Positions 36,017-44,775 of a stretch of DNA of 64,000 nucleotides are shown here, piece after piece. Every line of letters starts with the position of its first letter. The first letter of the stretch is position 1. The notes beneath the pieces are model-generated. The model saw only the letters and a list, made by a program, of their open reading frames with translations. It searched no databases and was not told the DNA's origin. A program made the position numbers and the translations under genes. This DNA comes from Pedobacter sp. BS3 (GTDB lineage: Bacteria > Bacteroidota > Bacteroidia > Sphingobacteriales > Sphingobacteriaceae). The stretch covers positions 248,001 to 312,000 of the forward strand of contig NZ_VTRT01000004.1 in NCBI RefSeq assembly GCF_008274585.1. The letters are read 5' to 3'.

Positions 36017-38638
36017 ATGATAGATATTCCGTCAAAAAAACAAAGAATACAACGTGTGGTAAAATATGCTTTCATTATAGGTGTCTCGCTATGCTGCATC
36101 CGGGTAAATGCGCAAACTGCCGCCGTTACACAGTCATATAATTATTCAAAAATAGCAGCGCATCCCAGGCTTTTATTAAGCAAAGGAGAGGAAAAGGATA
36201 TCAAAGCGTCGATTCAAAGAAACCCGGAGTTTAAAAAAATAGATACTTATATCATGCAGGTATCCGATCAGTTGCTCTCCGAACCGCCTTTGGTATATAA
36301 AAAAGAGGGCAAAAGACTGCTCGCTGTATCCAGGAAAGCGCTTACAAGGCTATACTATTTATCATACAGCTATCGGATGACCGGGGATAAAAAATATCTC
36401 GACCGGGCAGAACAGGAACTGAACGCCGTATGTGCGTTTGAGAACTGGAACCCATCGCACTTTTTAGACGTGGGAGAGATGTGTATGGCGGTTTCCATCG
36501 CTTATGACTGGCTGTATGATGATTTAAAGGAAACCACCCGGAAAAATGTTCGCAAAGCGATTATAGAAAAGGCCTTTGCCCCATCGTATGATCCAAAGGA
36601 TGCTAATGGGCAGCAAGCGGAAATTGCGGCGAAGTATTTACACGGCAATAACGATAACTGGTTTCTGGAAGCGCACAACAATTGGAACTCGGTTTGTAAC
36701 GCGGGTTTGGCAGTAGGCGCATTAGCCATTCTGGAAGATGATAAACAGGAATCCATTGCCATTATTGAGCGGACGTTAAAATCCAACCAGTTAGCGTTAA
36801 AGTCGTATGCCCCCAACGGAAACTACCCGGAAGGGCCGGGGTACTGGAACTATGGCACTTCATTCCAGGTAATGCTTATCGCGGCGTTAGAAAGCGCCCT
36901 GGGTTCTGACAACGGGCTGTCGAAATCGCCGGGCTTTATGGAATCTGCCAATTACATGACGTTTGCTGCCGGCATATCGGGGAAATATTTCAATTATTAC
37001 GATTGTGGGTCATCTGCCGAGCCAAGTTCATCCATGTTCTGGTTTGCAAATAAAATGCATGATCCATCTTTGGTATTTTTAGAAATTCCGATGATCGATA
37101 AAGGAGCCTATACGCGGCATGACGCTTCTGATGCAGAAAGGTTTTTGCCCGGTACACTTGTTTTTGGCAAAGACCTCACACTATCTAAAACCCAGTCTCC
37201 AACTAAAAAAGTATTTACAGGCAAGGGAATTACACCGGTATGTATTGTCCGCACAAGCTGGAAAGCAGGCGAAGGCCAATATTTTGGGATAAAAGGCGGA
37301 ATGGCCGGTGATCCGCATGGCCACATGGATGCGGGAACTTTTGTATATGATACCGGGAACCTGAGATGGGCTATGGATTTTGGTATGCAAAGCTACTCTA
37401 CGTTGGAATCTAAAGGCGTAGATTTATGGAACATGGATCAAAATTCTCAAAGATGGGATATTTTCAGGTATAATAACCTGAACCATAATACGCTAACAAT
37501 AAATAATCAACGGTATAACGTTAAAGGGAAAGCGGAGATTATAGAAACCTTTGACAGCAAAAAAGAAACAGGCGCCAAAGTCGACCTTAAACCGGTTTTA
37601 AACCTTGCCGACGAGTTAAAAACGGCGACCAGGAAAGCGGTGATAGTAGAAGATGCTTATCTTAAAATAGAGGATTTTATTGAAACTAATGCTAAGCCTG
37701 TTGATTTAAGGTGGAACATGGTTACGCCGGCCTCCGCAGAGATTGTAGATAAAAACACCATCAGGCTTTCCCAGCAGGGCAAAACCATGTTGTTGAAATT
37801 TAACTCCGATATTCCGTTTAAACTGGTTATAAGACCCTCGGAAAACCCTAAAGAGTATAAATGCGAATATGGTAATTATAAATACGGCGATTATAACCTG
37901 CCAAACAAAGGGACTGTAATGGTAGGCTTTGACGCTAAAATTCCGGCAAACAAAGCCGGAAAATTTACGGTGACTTTTGCAGAAGGTAAACAAGAGCTAT
38001 TATTAAATAAAAATACATTTATTCTTGATGCTCCCAACCCAAGCTCAGCATCAGAAGGCGATCAGGTATTTCATGATATTTCACCAATAGGCATTAGTAG
38101 TTCAGGCGTTTTATTTCCCCTTGAAAACCCGGATTGGATTCCTTATGGAGAGACAACCATCAAAAAACTGTTAGATAAATCATTTAAGTTCAGGATTGAT
38201 GCTAAGAGGATAACCCCAACAGGCCTGGCAGATGCCGGTATAGACAGGTCTGCTGACGGGCAGTTAGGCGTTAGGGGAGGAGAAAGTAGTGGGATAGATA
38301 AAAATGAAGGATATATATTAGGCCTGGATTTAACAGGATTAGATCCGTCTGTACAATTCGGGCTTACAAAGGTGGCCTTCACTTTTTTAGATGCGGAGGA
38401 ATCATGTACCCTTGTGAATCGCCAGGTTCCGGGGAAGATGATGATCTATAAAGGAAGTGATAAAAAGGTAACTCAGGAAGTTAAGATGACTTCAAATAAT
38501 AGCAGGCAGTTTGTTGATGTTTCAAGCTTAGGTATTTCCCTTAAAGGAGGAAAAAACTACACTGAGATTTTGTCTTTATTTAATACGAGTGCGGGTGGCA
38601 GCTTTAGAATTGCCGGTTTTGAGCTTGTTGCGAAATAA
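36017..38638 (+). CDS. Heparinase II/III-type polysaccharide lyase with C-terminal module
   Basis: 873 residues. A basic N terminus and hydrophobic stretch (~15-33) form the signal peptide. The alpha/alpha toroid (~45-395) has NNWNSVCNAG (221-230) and YPEGPGYWNYG (Tyr276/Tyr279). The heparinase II/III beta-sandwich (~400-665) has GDPHGHMDAGTF (H434, H436), Tyr460 and LNHNTL (H490). A copy of the repeated module (~667-872) ends the protein. The Asn, Tyr and His sets match the catalytic scheme of this fold. It is homologous to the lyase at 24059-27625 but has no N-terminal module and no T9SS tail, so it is probably periplasmic or anchored differently. It is the last gene of the susCD operon. 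Confidence 0.9.
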   Translation: MIDIPSKKQRIQRVVKYAFIIGVSLCCIRVNAQTAAVTQSYNYSKIAAHPRLLLSKGEEKDIKASIQRNPEFKKIDTYIMQVSDQLLSEPPLVYKKEGKRLLAVSRKALTRLYYLSYSYRMTGDKKYLDRAEQELNAVCAFENWNPSHFLDVGEMCMAVSIAYDWLYDDLKETTRKNVRKAIIEKAFAPSYDPKDANGQQAEIAAKYLHGNNDNWFLEAHNNWNSVCNAGLAVGALAILEDDKQESIAIIERTLKSNQLALKSYAPNGNYPEGPGYWNYGTSFQVMLIAALESALGSDNGLSKSPGFMESANYMTFAAGISGKYFNYYDCGSSAEPSSSMFWFANKMHDPSLVFLEIPMIDKGAYTRHDASDAERFLPGTLVFGKDLTLSKTQSPTKKVFTGKGITPVCIVRTSWKAGEGQYFGIKGGMAGDPHGHMDAGTFVYDTGNLRWAMDFGMQSYSTLESKGVDLWNMDQNSQRWDIFRYNNLNHNTLTINNQRYNVKGKAEIIETFDSKKETGAKVDLKPVLNLADELKTATRKAVIVEDAYLKIEDFIETNAKPVDLRWNMVTPASAEIVDKNTIRLSQQGKTMLLKFNSDIPFKLVIRPSENPKEYKCEYGNYKYGDYNLPNKGTVMVGFDAKIPANKAGKFTVTFAEGKQELLLNKNTFILDAPNPSSASEGDQVFHDISPIGISSSGVLFPLENPDWIPYGETTIKKLLDKSFKFRIDAKRITPTGLADAGIDRSADGQLGVRGGESSGIDKNEGYILGLDLTGLDPSVQFGLTKVAFTFLDAEESCTLVNRQVPGKMMIYKGSDKKVTQEVKMTSNNSRQFVDVSSLGISLKGGKNYTEILSLFNTSAGGSFRIAGFELVAK
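38018..38635 (+). other. Repeated ~210-residue module, copy D (lyase C terminus)
   Basis: Encodes residues ~667-872: FILDAPNPSSASEGDQVFHD, AGIDRSADGQLGVRGG, SGIDKNEGYILGLDL, then FRIAGFELVAK. It is the most diverged of the four copies in its first third. Confidence 0.8.
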
Positions 38639-38639
38639 A

Positions 38640-38839
38640 TTAACGTGAGTTTGGGTTAAGGCGCAGGCTCGTCCCGATTTGCAATCGGGATGCCATGAAA
38701 CGGCGTTTGCAACGCCGCAATATTGCTTAAGACAATCAAAGGCAGCTATTATCGGCGTTACAAACGCCGGAGATTGATGCACTCGTTTTGCAAACGAGCG
38801 CAAACAGGTTGTGCGTTTCCTATCCCAAGCTCACGTTAA
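38640..38839. mobile_element. 200-bp MITE/REPIN-like element with terminal inverted repeats
   Basis: Ends: TTAACGTGAGTTTGGG at 38640-38655 and CCCAAGCTCACGTTAA at 38824-38839, inverse with one mismatch. Inside are four short palindromes with TTGCAA or TTACAA centres, at 38672-38690, 38701-38717, 38753-38769 and 38782-38798. It fills the whole gap between convergent genes, starting 2 bp after the lyase stop and ending 1 bp before the AraC stop. There is no transposase, so it would be non-autonomous. It may also terminate both transcripts. Confidence 0.72.
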
Positions 38840-38840
38840 G

Positions 38841-39710
38841 TTATAATTTTTGCCTGAAGTTTTTCCGGTAAGCAAGTGGGCTGATCTTCATTTTAGCCCG
38901 GAACAGCTTATGGAAATGAGAGACGTCCGAGAATCCACTGTCAAAGCAAATTTGCGATACAGGCTTGTTGCTGTAAGCCAGTTGCTGCGAAGCATAATTA
39001 ATTCTATAATCAATGACCATTTCCATGAAGGTTTTCCGGGTGGCCTTCTTAAAGTATTTGCAAAAAGCATTTGGAGACATATTGGCAACTGCAGCAGCTT
39101 CATTTAAAGAAACCCGCTGCCTGAAATGTTCAACCAGGTAAGCAAATACCCGGTTAATTCTTTGTTGCTCCTCGGGCGACTGTTGCGCCGTGTAAGTATA
39201 GTTATTCAACACCACAACAGAATCGGAGACCGCTAACGAATGTAAAATCTCCAGTAAAGAGATAAGCCGTTTAAAGTTATCATTTTCCGTTGCCAGGGTC
39301 ATCATTTTATCGCAAACCAACTCCTGCGTTTTATTGGTGAACCGTAATCCACCGGCGCTGCGCAGTAAAAGATGGTTAATAGATAGACATTCCGGTTTAG
39401 ACAAAAAATGCTCGCCTAAGAAATTATCCTGAAATTGTACAACAACCGAGTGGGCATTAATCTCACCCTCAATAGCATCCTCTGTTTTCCAGCAATGAGG
39501 TAAGTTGGCCCCTAACAGCACCAGGTCTCCACTCTGGTAATTTTCCATATTGCTGCCTACAAAACGTTTTCCCATTCCTTTTACAATAAAAGTCAGTTCA
39601 TACTCCGGATGAAAGTGATAGGGGGCACTAAAAGCATGTTCTTTAAAATCCCTTAAAAGAAATGAATGATTTCCAGGCGTTCCTAATGCTTCAAAAGAAG
39701 GTTTGATCAT
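38841..39710 (-). CDS. AraC-family regulator with N-terminal cupin sensor
   Basis: 289 residues: a cupin/AraC-binding domain (~15-110; HAFSAPYHFHPEYELTFIVKG, DLVLLGANLPHCWKT) and a C-terminal double HTH (~185-287; VSLNEAAAVANMSPNAFCKYFKKATRKTF, VSQICFDSGFSDVSHFHKLFRAKMKISPLAYRK). It is divergent from the phytanoyl-CoA-dioxygenase-like gene, with 129 bp between start codons, so it probably controls that gene. It sits at the right edge of the PUL. Family assignment is firm; the effector is unknown. Confidence 0.93.
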   Translation of the reverse strand: MIKPSFEALGTPGNHSFLLRDFKEHAFSAPYHFHPEYELTFIVKGMGKRFVGSNMENYQSGDLVLLGANLPHCWKTEDAIEGEINAHSVVVQFQDNFLGEHFLSKPECLSINHLLLRSAGGLRFTNKTQELVCDKMMTLATENDNFKRLISLLEILHSLAVSDSVVVLNNYTYTAQQSPEEQQRINRVFAYLVEHFRQRVSLNEAAAVANMSPNAFCKYFKKATRKTFMEMVIDYRINYASQQLAYSNKPVSQICFDSGFSDVSHFHKLFRAKMKISPLAYRKNFRQKL

Positions 39711-39839
39711 TGTTTATTTTAATATGAAAATCAAATTTATGCCTTATTATGGATAAAATACTCCCTGAAATGGTTAAGTTATTCATTTTTTGAAGAATGT
39801 AAACAACCTAATATTGAGTAACAAAACCAATATATAAAT

Positions 39840-40664
39840 ATGGAAAAGCTAATGGAAAAATTGCCGGTCTTAGATGATAGTTTCACAGCATTGTCCCATG
39901 AGCAGGTAAATGAATTTCGAAAAAACGGGCATACACTCATTCAGGGCCTGTTACATGCCGATGAAGTAGCCGCGTATCGCCGTGTCATAACCCATGCCGC
40001 AGAAAAGTACAATACAGAAAAACGTAAGCTGGAAGACCGGGATACTTATGGAAAAGCATTTCTGCAAATTATGAATTTGTGGCGTTCAGACAACCTGGTA
40101 CAGCAATTTGTTATGAGTAAGCGTTTTGCCCGGGTAGCAGCAGATTTGCTGGGTGTAGAGAATGTCCGGATTTATCACGATCAGGCACTGTTTAAAGAGC
40201 CGGGAGGCGGTCCGACACCCTGGCATCAGGATCAGTACTACTGGCCGGTTGATACACATCATACCGTAACAATGTGGATGCCCTTAGTTGATATTGACGC
40301 CGCTATGGGCATGCTTACCTTTGCCTCCGGGTCGCATAAAAAAGGATATGTGTTTAATAACGAAATATCCGATGAATCGCAGGATAAATTTGATGAATAC
40401 ATTCAGCAACACAACTTTCCAGTGGTAAGAGCTGCTGCAATGAAAGCTGGCGATGCGACCTTTCATTACGGTTATACCATACACAATGCACCGGCCAACC
40501 AGTCGCAAAAGATGCGGGAAGTAATGACAATTATCTATGTGGCAGATGGCGCCAGGGTAATAAAACCACAGCATAAATGGCAGGAAAATGATCACAAGAC
40601 CTGGTTAATGGGGTTGCCGGAAGGCGAGCTGGTAACTTCAGAATTAAACCCGCTGGTGCTCTGA
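39840..40664 (+). CDS. Phytanoyl-CoA dioxygenase (PhyH) family Fe(II)/2-oxoglutarate oxygenase
   Basis: A 274-residue cytoplasmic protein with the Fe-binding facial triad H129-x-D131 (TPWHQDQYYW) and H215 (YTIHNAPANQS), and R226 positioned for 2-oxoglutarate. Bacterial PhyH proteins hydroxylate diverse small molecules and rarely act on phytanoyl-CoA. It is transcribed divergently from an AraC-cupin regulator, a pairing that suggests inducible small-molecule catabolism. Whether it belongs functionally to the PUL is unknown. A hairpin at 40820-40848 follows the gene. Confidence 0.9.
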   Translation: MEKLMEKLPVLDDSFTALSHEQVNEFRKNGHTLIQGLLHADEVAAYRRVITHAAEKYNTEKRKLEDRDTYGKAFLQIMNLWRSDNLVQQFVMSKRFARVAADLLGVENVRIYHDQALFKEPGGGPTPWHQDQYYWPVDTHHTVTMWMPLVDIDAAMGMLTFASGSHKKGYVFNNEISDESQDKFDEYIQQHNFPVVRAAAMKAGDATFHYGYTIHNAPANQSQKMREVMTIIYVADGARVIKPQHKWQENDHKTWLMGLPEGELVTSELNPLVL

Positions 40665-40819
40665 AAACATTGGCCGTATTCAGGTATTAAGTCAGATCAC
40701 CTTTTCCCAGGTTCCGGCTCAAACTGTCTGTACAGTTTCCCGAAAGGTTCTGCGGATGAATGCATAGAAAAGCCTCTACGGACTCTTAATTACTCATATT
40801 AATCCCAAAGTTTCGGGAT

Positions 40820-40848
40820 GGGGCTGACGAGAGCTTTTGGTCAGCCCC
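40820..40848. repeat. Palindromic dispersed repeat
   Basis: A stem of GGGGCTGAC / GTCAGCCCC around AGAGCTTTTG-like sequence. Its reverse complement recurs almost exactly at 61346-61369 (GGGCTGACCAAAAAGCTCTCGTCA without the closing arm). It may act as terminator for the PhyH gene. Confidence 0.65.
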
Positions 40849-40948
40849 GGAGTGATAAAAAAACAGGTTTTTTAAACGCTCTTATACTATTCGGATAACT
40901 CCGGATAAGCAGACAAGGATTTGCTGCTAAACAGGTATAATACCTTTT

Positions 40949-41208
40949 TTAATCCTTTACTATCCTGATGGCATTATAGCCGGCTATTTTTAATATATAT
41001 ACGCCTGTATTCAAAAGGCCTAAATCAAGGGTGCTTGTATTATTGTTAATATTTCCCCTGCTTACTACAGCCCCGTTGGCGGCGTATACAGAATAAGCTA
41101 AAGTTTTCTTTATTTCTTCCTTAAGATGTATGGCTGCCCAACGTAGCCTTTAAAAGTCCCGGCGGGCGGATAGTTCTTATTGTGCTGAATAAAAGTGCGC
41201 AACCAAGA
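40949..41208 (-). pseudogene. Remnant of a T9SS-sorted secreted protein
   Basis: On the minus strand, a frame ending TAA at 40949 encodes EEIKKTLAYSVYAANGAVVS, then NTSTLDLGLLNTGVYILKIA and GYNAIRIVKD. This is the C-terminal half of a type A T9SS sorting domain. Its frame is closed upstream by an in-frame TAA. A neighbouring frame carries NKNYPPAGTFKGYVGQPYIL up to about 41125, which joins it with one frameshift, and is itself closed by TGA at 41211-41209. There is no start or signal peptide. It is a decayed gene end; the original function is not recognisable. Confidence 0.7.
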
Positions 41209-41561
41209 TCAGTTGCTTTGGCAATACCGGGTAACCCCGTTATACAAGCCTGCCTGAATCCCGGGGCCGCAGGCACGTTTGTGTGGTAAACAATAATAGG
41301 AGGGGGGAGGAAAAGACAAGCTGTTATATTGAAGCTGTTATTCAATTTCTGTGTAAACGCACTAAAAAAACCGGACAAAGCAGTATTATAATCCAAAAAG
41401 AAAAAGCACCGGCAGATCTAAAAAGCTCGGACCTCGTCACCCTCCGAAGGGGTACTTTGTCCATAGGACTCCTTTGGAGAAGCAATCTGTTCATAATCAA
41501 CCAAATAACAATCAAACTTAGGTTATAACATTTAAACGCTTGCTTAACCTCTCAACAAAAA

Positions 41562-41590
41562 AGCCCGGCAGACAAAAAGTCTGCCGGGCT
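41562..41590 (-). terminator. Rho-independent terminator of the PafA-type phosphatase
   Basis: A perfect 12-bp stem AGCCCGGCAGAC / GTCTGCCGGGCT with an AAAAA loop. On the minus strand it is followed by a T-run (genomic A's at 41557-41562). It lies 58 bp after the phosphatase stop codon. Confidence 0.85.
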
Positions 41591-41647
41591 TCTGGTTATT
41601 TTTAAACCTTATATGTTTTAAAAACCTATAAGGTTTGGACATAAACT

Positions 41648-43297
41648 TTATTTCGCCGGGCCTGCCATTACCTCCCCAATAGCTTTGCCTATGCAACCAC
41701 TTGGCATTTGAATGTGTAATAATGCTGCAATGGTTGGTGCAATATCGGTCATAGAATACGTATTAACAGATGCGCCGTGCCGGATGCCCCATCCCATAAA
41801 TACCAATGGAATATGCGTGTCAAATGGGTTCCACTGCCCGTGTGATGTACCGGTTTTACCACCGTCAAACCATCCCGGCTGCGGCACAAAGCCTACATCA
41901 CCGCAACGTTTTGAGTTGTACCCGTTGATGAGCTTCTCGCGGATCACTACCGGAACAGATGTATCGCCGATTTTATTCATATCAGCAGCAAACTGTATTC
42001 CCGGCTGCCTTCTTAAAAACTCAACCGATACCTGTTTAACAGCATCGTAGCTCAACCCGGCCTTGGCAATCTTATCCACATCAAAGCTGATATAAGCGCT
42101 GGAAGAACCTTTTATAATATTCTGTACATTGTATTTACCTGCCAGATAAGTATTCAGATCTTTAACCACAGTTTTGCTTTTCAGGAAGTCGCTGGGCAGA
42201 TTATGCGCCTGCATAAATGGAATAGAGTGCGCAGCGCCATGATCGGCTGTCAGAAAAACCGTATAGTTTCCCTTACCCGCCTTTTTATCCAGGTAGCTGA
42301 AGAAATCCGCCAGATCCCTATCCAGTCGCAGGTAAGTATCTTCTACTTCAATAGAATTCGGGCCATAAAAATGTCCCACGTAATCGGTCGAAGCGCAATT
42401 GATGGTCAGGAAGTTGGTTGCCGGGCCATTAGCCAGGTCGTAGCCATCGACAGCAGCTTTTGCAAATTCCAGCGTTAAGGTATTGCCATAAGGCGTTCTG
42501 CGGAAATTAACGTGATCCTTGTTATAAGCTACAGCTATATCGTGCGGGAATACCGGCTGTTTCTCGCCCGGAAATTTACCTTCCCAGGCCACGTTATCCG
42601 GAGTGCTCTGCACATACGTATTAACAGGATATAAGGTAGTCCAGGGTTTTGAGATCATTTTCGCAATTTCCTTACGGGCGTTGAACTGCTTTACCCAATC
42701 GGGCAGATCTTTCATGTAAAACGTGCTGGTTATAAAATTACCGCTGTCATCATCCATCCAGAATGCGCCGGTAGGAGTGTGGCCCGCAGGCAGGATAGCT
42801 GCACGGTCTTTTAAGGAAACACCTATAATTTTGGCCCTGAAATTGGTTGCCAGCGCCAACTCATCGGTTACGGTAGATGCCAGCAGGTTCCTTGGCGACA
42901 TTTGTCCGGCAACAGATGTACTGCCCACGGTTTTTTCAACGGTATCTTCGGTACAATACCAGTTTTTCCAGGTAAGCTGGTCTGTCCAGTTATTGCCAAC
43001 AATGCCATGAATAGCAGGAACAGAACCAGTAAAAATGGTTGAGTGCCCCACCGCAGTATGAGCAGGTAAATGGGTAATGAAAGTATTCTGACATGAAAAC
43101 CCTTCATTCAGCAGGCGTTTGAAACCACCCGCCTGGTACCGGTCATAATAACGGTACAAATAATCCCAGCGCATCTGGTCAATAACAATGCCCACCACCA
43201 GCTTTGGACGCGGAACCGCATCTGAAGCTTTTTGGGCATAAACAGCGCACGATAAAAAAACAACAAGGGGAAGTAAGAGCAAAGATATTCTTTTCAT
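41648..43297 (-). CDS. pafA: PafA-type alkaline phosphatase
   Basis: A 549-residue AP-superfamily phosphatase with a Sec signal peptide (1-21). Key residues match PafA: nucleophile T81 (LPAHTAVGHSTIFTG), N102, and K163/R165 (VSLKDRAAILPAGH). Metal ligands appear at D40 (GIVIDQMRWD), STDYVGHFYG near 306-315, and TADHGAAH near 350. PafA is a periplasmic, phosphate-insensitive monoesterase of Bacteroidota. A later domain contains GKTGTSHGQWNPFDTHIPLVFMG with the last His ligand. The gene is followed by its own terminator and is separated by 68 bp from the lytic transglycosylase gene upstream. Confidence 0.93.
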   Translation of the reverse strand: MKRISLLLLPLVVFLSCAVYAQKASDAVPRPKLVVGIVIDQMRWDYLYRYYDRYQAGGFKRLLNEGFSCQNTFITHLPAHTAVGHSTIFTGSVPAIHGIVGNNWTDQLTWKNWYCTEDTVEKTVGSTSVAGQMSPRNLLASTVTDELALATNFRAKIIGVSLKDRAAILPAGHTPTGAFWMDDDSGNFITSTFYMKDLPDWVKQFNARKEIAKMISKPWTTLYPVNTYVQSTPDNVAWEGKFPGEKQPVFPHDIAVAYNKDHVNFRRTPYGNTLTLEFAKAAVDGYDLANGPATNFLTINCASTDYVGHFYGPNSIEVEDTYLRLDRDLADFFSYLDKKAGKGNYTVFLTADHGAAHSIPFMQAHNLPSDFLKSKTVVKDLNTYLAGKYNVQNIIKGSSSAYISFDVDKIAKAGLSYDAVKQVSVEFLRRQPGIQFAADMNKIGDTSVPVVIREKLINGYNSKRCGDVGFVPQPGWFDGGKTGTSHGQWNPFDTHIPLVFMGWGIRHGASVNTYSMTDIAPTIAALLHIQMPSGCIGKAIGEVMAGPAK

Positions 43298-43365
43298 TCA
43301 GCTATAGTTTGAGATGCAATAAAGATATCCGGTTTTTCAGAATGTTTTATTCCCTGACAGGATTG

Positions 43366-44742
43366 TTACAATTCGTTAGTGCTGATCTTTAAGATCATCC
43401 CCGGCTTTAGCGAAGTTGATACCAGGCTATTATTTGCTTTAATATCGGCAACGCTGCTTCCTGCAAAACGTTCCACAATATTGGCCAATGTGTCGCCTGC
43501 CTTAACCCGGTATGCAATGTAGGTTTTGATTACCGGTGAAACCGTTTTTTCTGGCATAGCCGGTAATATTCTCAATATTTGTCCGGGTAGCAATGTGCCT
43601 TTCAGGTTGTTCCATACTTTCAGATCCTGAACCTCAACGCCATATTTATTGGCTATAGCTGCTATATTTTCGCCCTGCTTTACGCGATGAAATCTAACCT
43701 TGGCTGTACCATCGGCCACAGCCACTGTCTGCATCTCACCATCTGTACTATTCAAGGCCTGGTATAGTGCAGTATAATTGGATTTATCGGTTTGCGGCAA
43801 TATTACCTGTTTCGGCGCCGCAGCCGAGCCATTGATAATTGCCTTTTTATAGGCCGGGTTAAGAATAGCAAGGTATTCGCTATCTATACCGGCAAGTTTG
43901 GCAATACTGGCCAGCGATATGGTTTTGCTTACCGGCAAAATATCGGTGCGAACCGGGAAGCCCGGATCCCGTGCCACAATCCCGTGCTTCTCATAATTGT
44001 TCATCAGGTACACGGTTGCAATAAAGGCAGGTACGTAATTGCGTGTTTCTAACGGCAGGTACGACCGTATGGCCCAGAAATCGGCTATACCGCCGGCCCT
44101 GGTTATTGCCCGGCTAACGGCGCCCATGCCGCAATTGTATGATGCAATGGCAAGCAGCCAGTCGCCAAACTGGTTAAAGGCATCCCTGAAGTAAGTGGCG
44201 GCCGCATAGCATGCCGATACGGGGTCTTTGCGTTCATCCACATAATTGTCAATGGTTAAGCCATACCCTTTGGCCGTGGTGTACATAAACTGCCAGGGGC
44301 CGGTTGCCCCGGAACGTGAAACCGCATTGGGATTCAAGGAAGATTCTACCACCGATACATATTTCAGCTCCTGCGGCACATTCATCTCCTTTAATATTTG
44401 CTCGTATATTGGGAAATAATAGTTTGATAATCCGATGATCCGGCCGAAATCTTCCTTACGGCGATCCAGGTACACATCAATAAAATACTGGGTATGCTCG
44501 TTATACGTTAACGGAATGGTTTGGCGCAATGAATCTAAGCGCTGCTTATAAACAATGTTCTGGAAAGAGCTTACCGGAGTTTCTTCTGCCGGAATAGTAA
44601 ACAACGAATCGGGCAGATAAACACTTGACCGTGTAAGTGCCTTGGCCTTGGTTGAATCCGCACTCTCCGTACCTGTATATGCGTTTGCTGTTAATGTGCA
44701 GGCAGCTATCCCCATAGCTACCGCCATGATTTTTCTCATCAT
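43366..44742 (-). CDS. Lytic transglycosylase with two LysM domains (MltD-like)
   Basis: 458 residues: a signal peptide (~1-21), an SLT domain (~105-260) with catalytic E133 (YVSVVESSLNPNAVSRSGATGPWQFM region), and two LysM repeats (~353-397 HRVKQGENIAAIANKYGV; ~410-456 YRVKAGDTLANIVERF). It cleaves peptidoglycan glycan strands to 1,6-anhydroMurNAc ends in the periplasm, tethered by LysM. The start ATG at 44742 is followed by a second ATG, and either is possible. It lies 33 bp downstream of gatA in the same direction. Confidence 0.94.
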   Translation of the reverse strand: MMRKIMAVAMGIAACTLTANAYTGTESADSTKAKALTRSSVYLPDSLFTIPAEETPVSSFQNIVYKQRLDSLRQTIPLTYNEHTQYFIDVYLDRRKEDFGRIIGLSNYYFPIYEQILKEMNVPQELKYVSVVESSLNPNAVSRSGATGPWQFMYTTAKGYGLTIDNYVDERKDPVSACYAAATYFRDAFNQFGDWLLAIASYNCGMGAVSRAITRAGGIADFWAIRSYLPLETRNYVPAFIATVYLMNNYEKHGIVARDPGFPVRTDILPVSKTISLASIAKLAGIDSEYLAILNPAYKKAIINGSAAAPKQVILPQTDKSNYTALYQALNSTDGEMQTVAVADGTAKVRFHRVKQGENIAAIANKYGVEVQDLKVWNNLKGTLLPGQILRILPAMPEKTVSPVIKTYIAYRVKAGDTLANIVERFAGSSVADIKANNSLVSTSLKPGMILKISTNEL

Positions 44743-44775
44743 ACGCTGTTCTTCTGGAGTATTTCCCCCTTTTTG

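Larger units (their letters stand above)
40665..41647. other. 980-bp gap with repeats and a decayed gene
   Basis: No intact gene. It holds a palindromic repeat (40820-40848), the remains of a T9SS-sorted protein (40949-41208, minus), possible short repeats around 41430-41480 (for example CTCCTTTGGAG), and the terminator of the phosphatase gene (41562-41590). Confidence 0.6.

Noticed and set aside
38672-38798. Possible CRISPR-like regular array
   Set aside because: The units are different palindromes with unequal spacing and no constant repeat; better explained as a REP-type element.
41121-41396. 91-codon minus-strand frame upstream of the T9SS remnant
   Set aside because: It overlaps a neighbouring frame that reads more like real protein and shows no motif. 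It may contain more decayed gene, but I could not support it.
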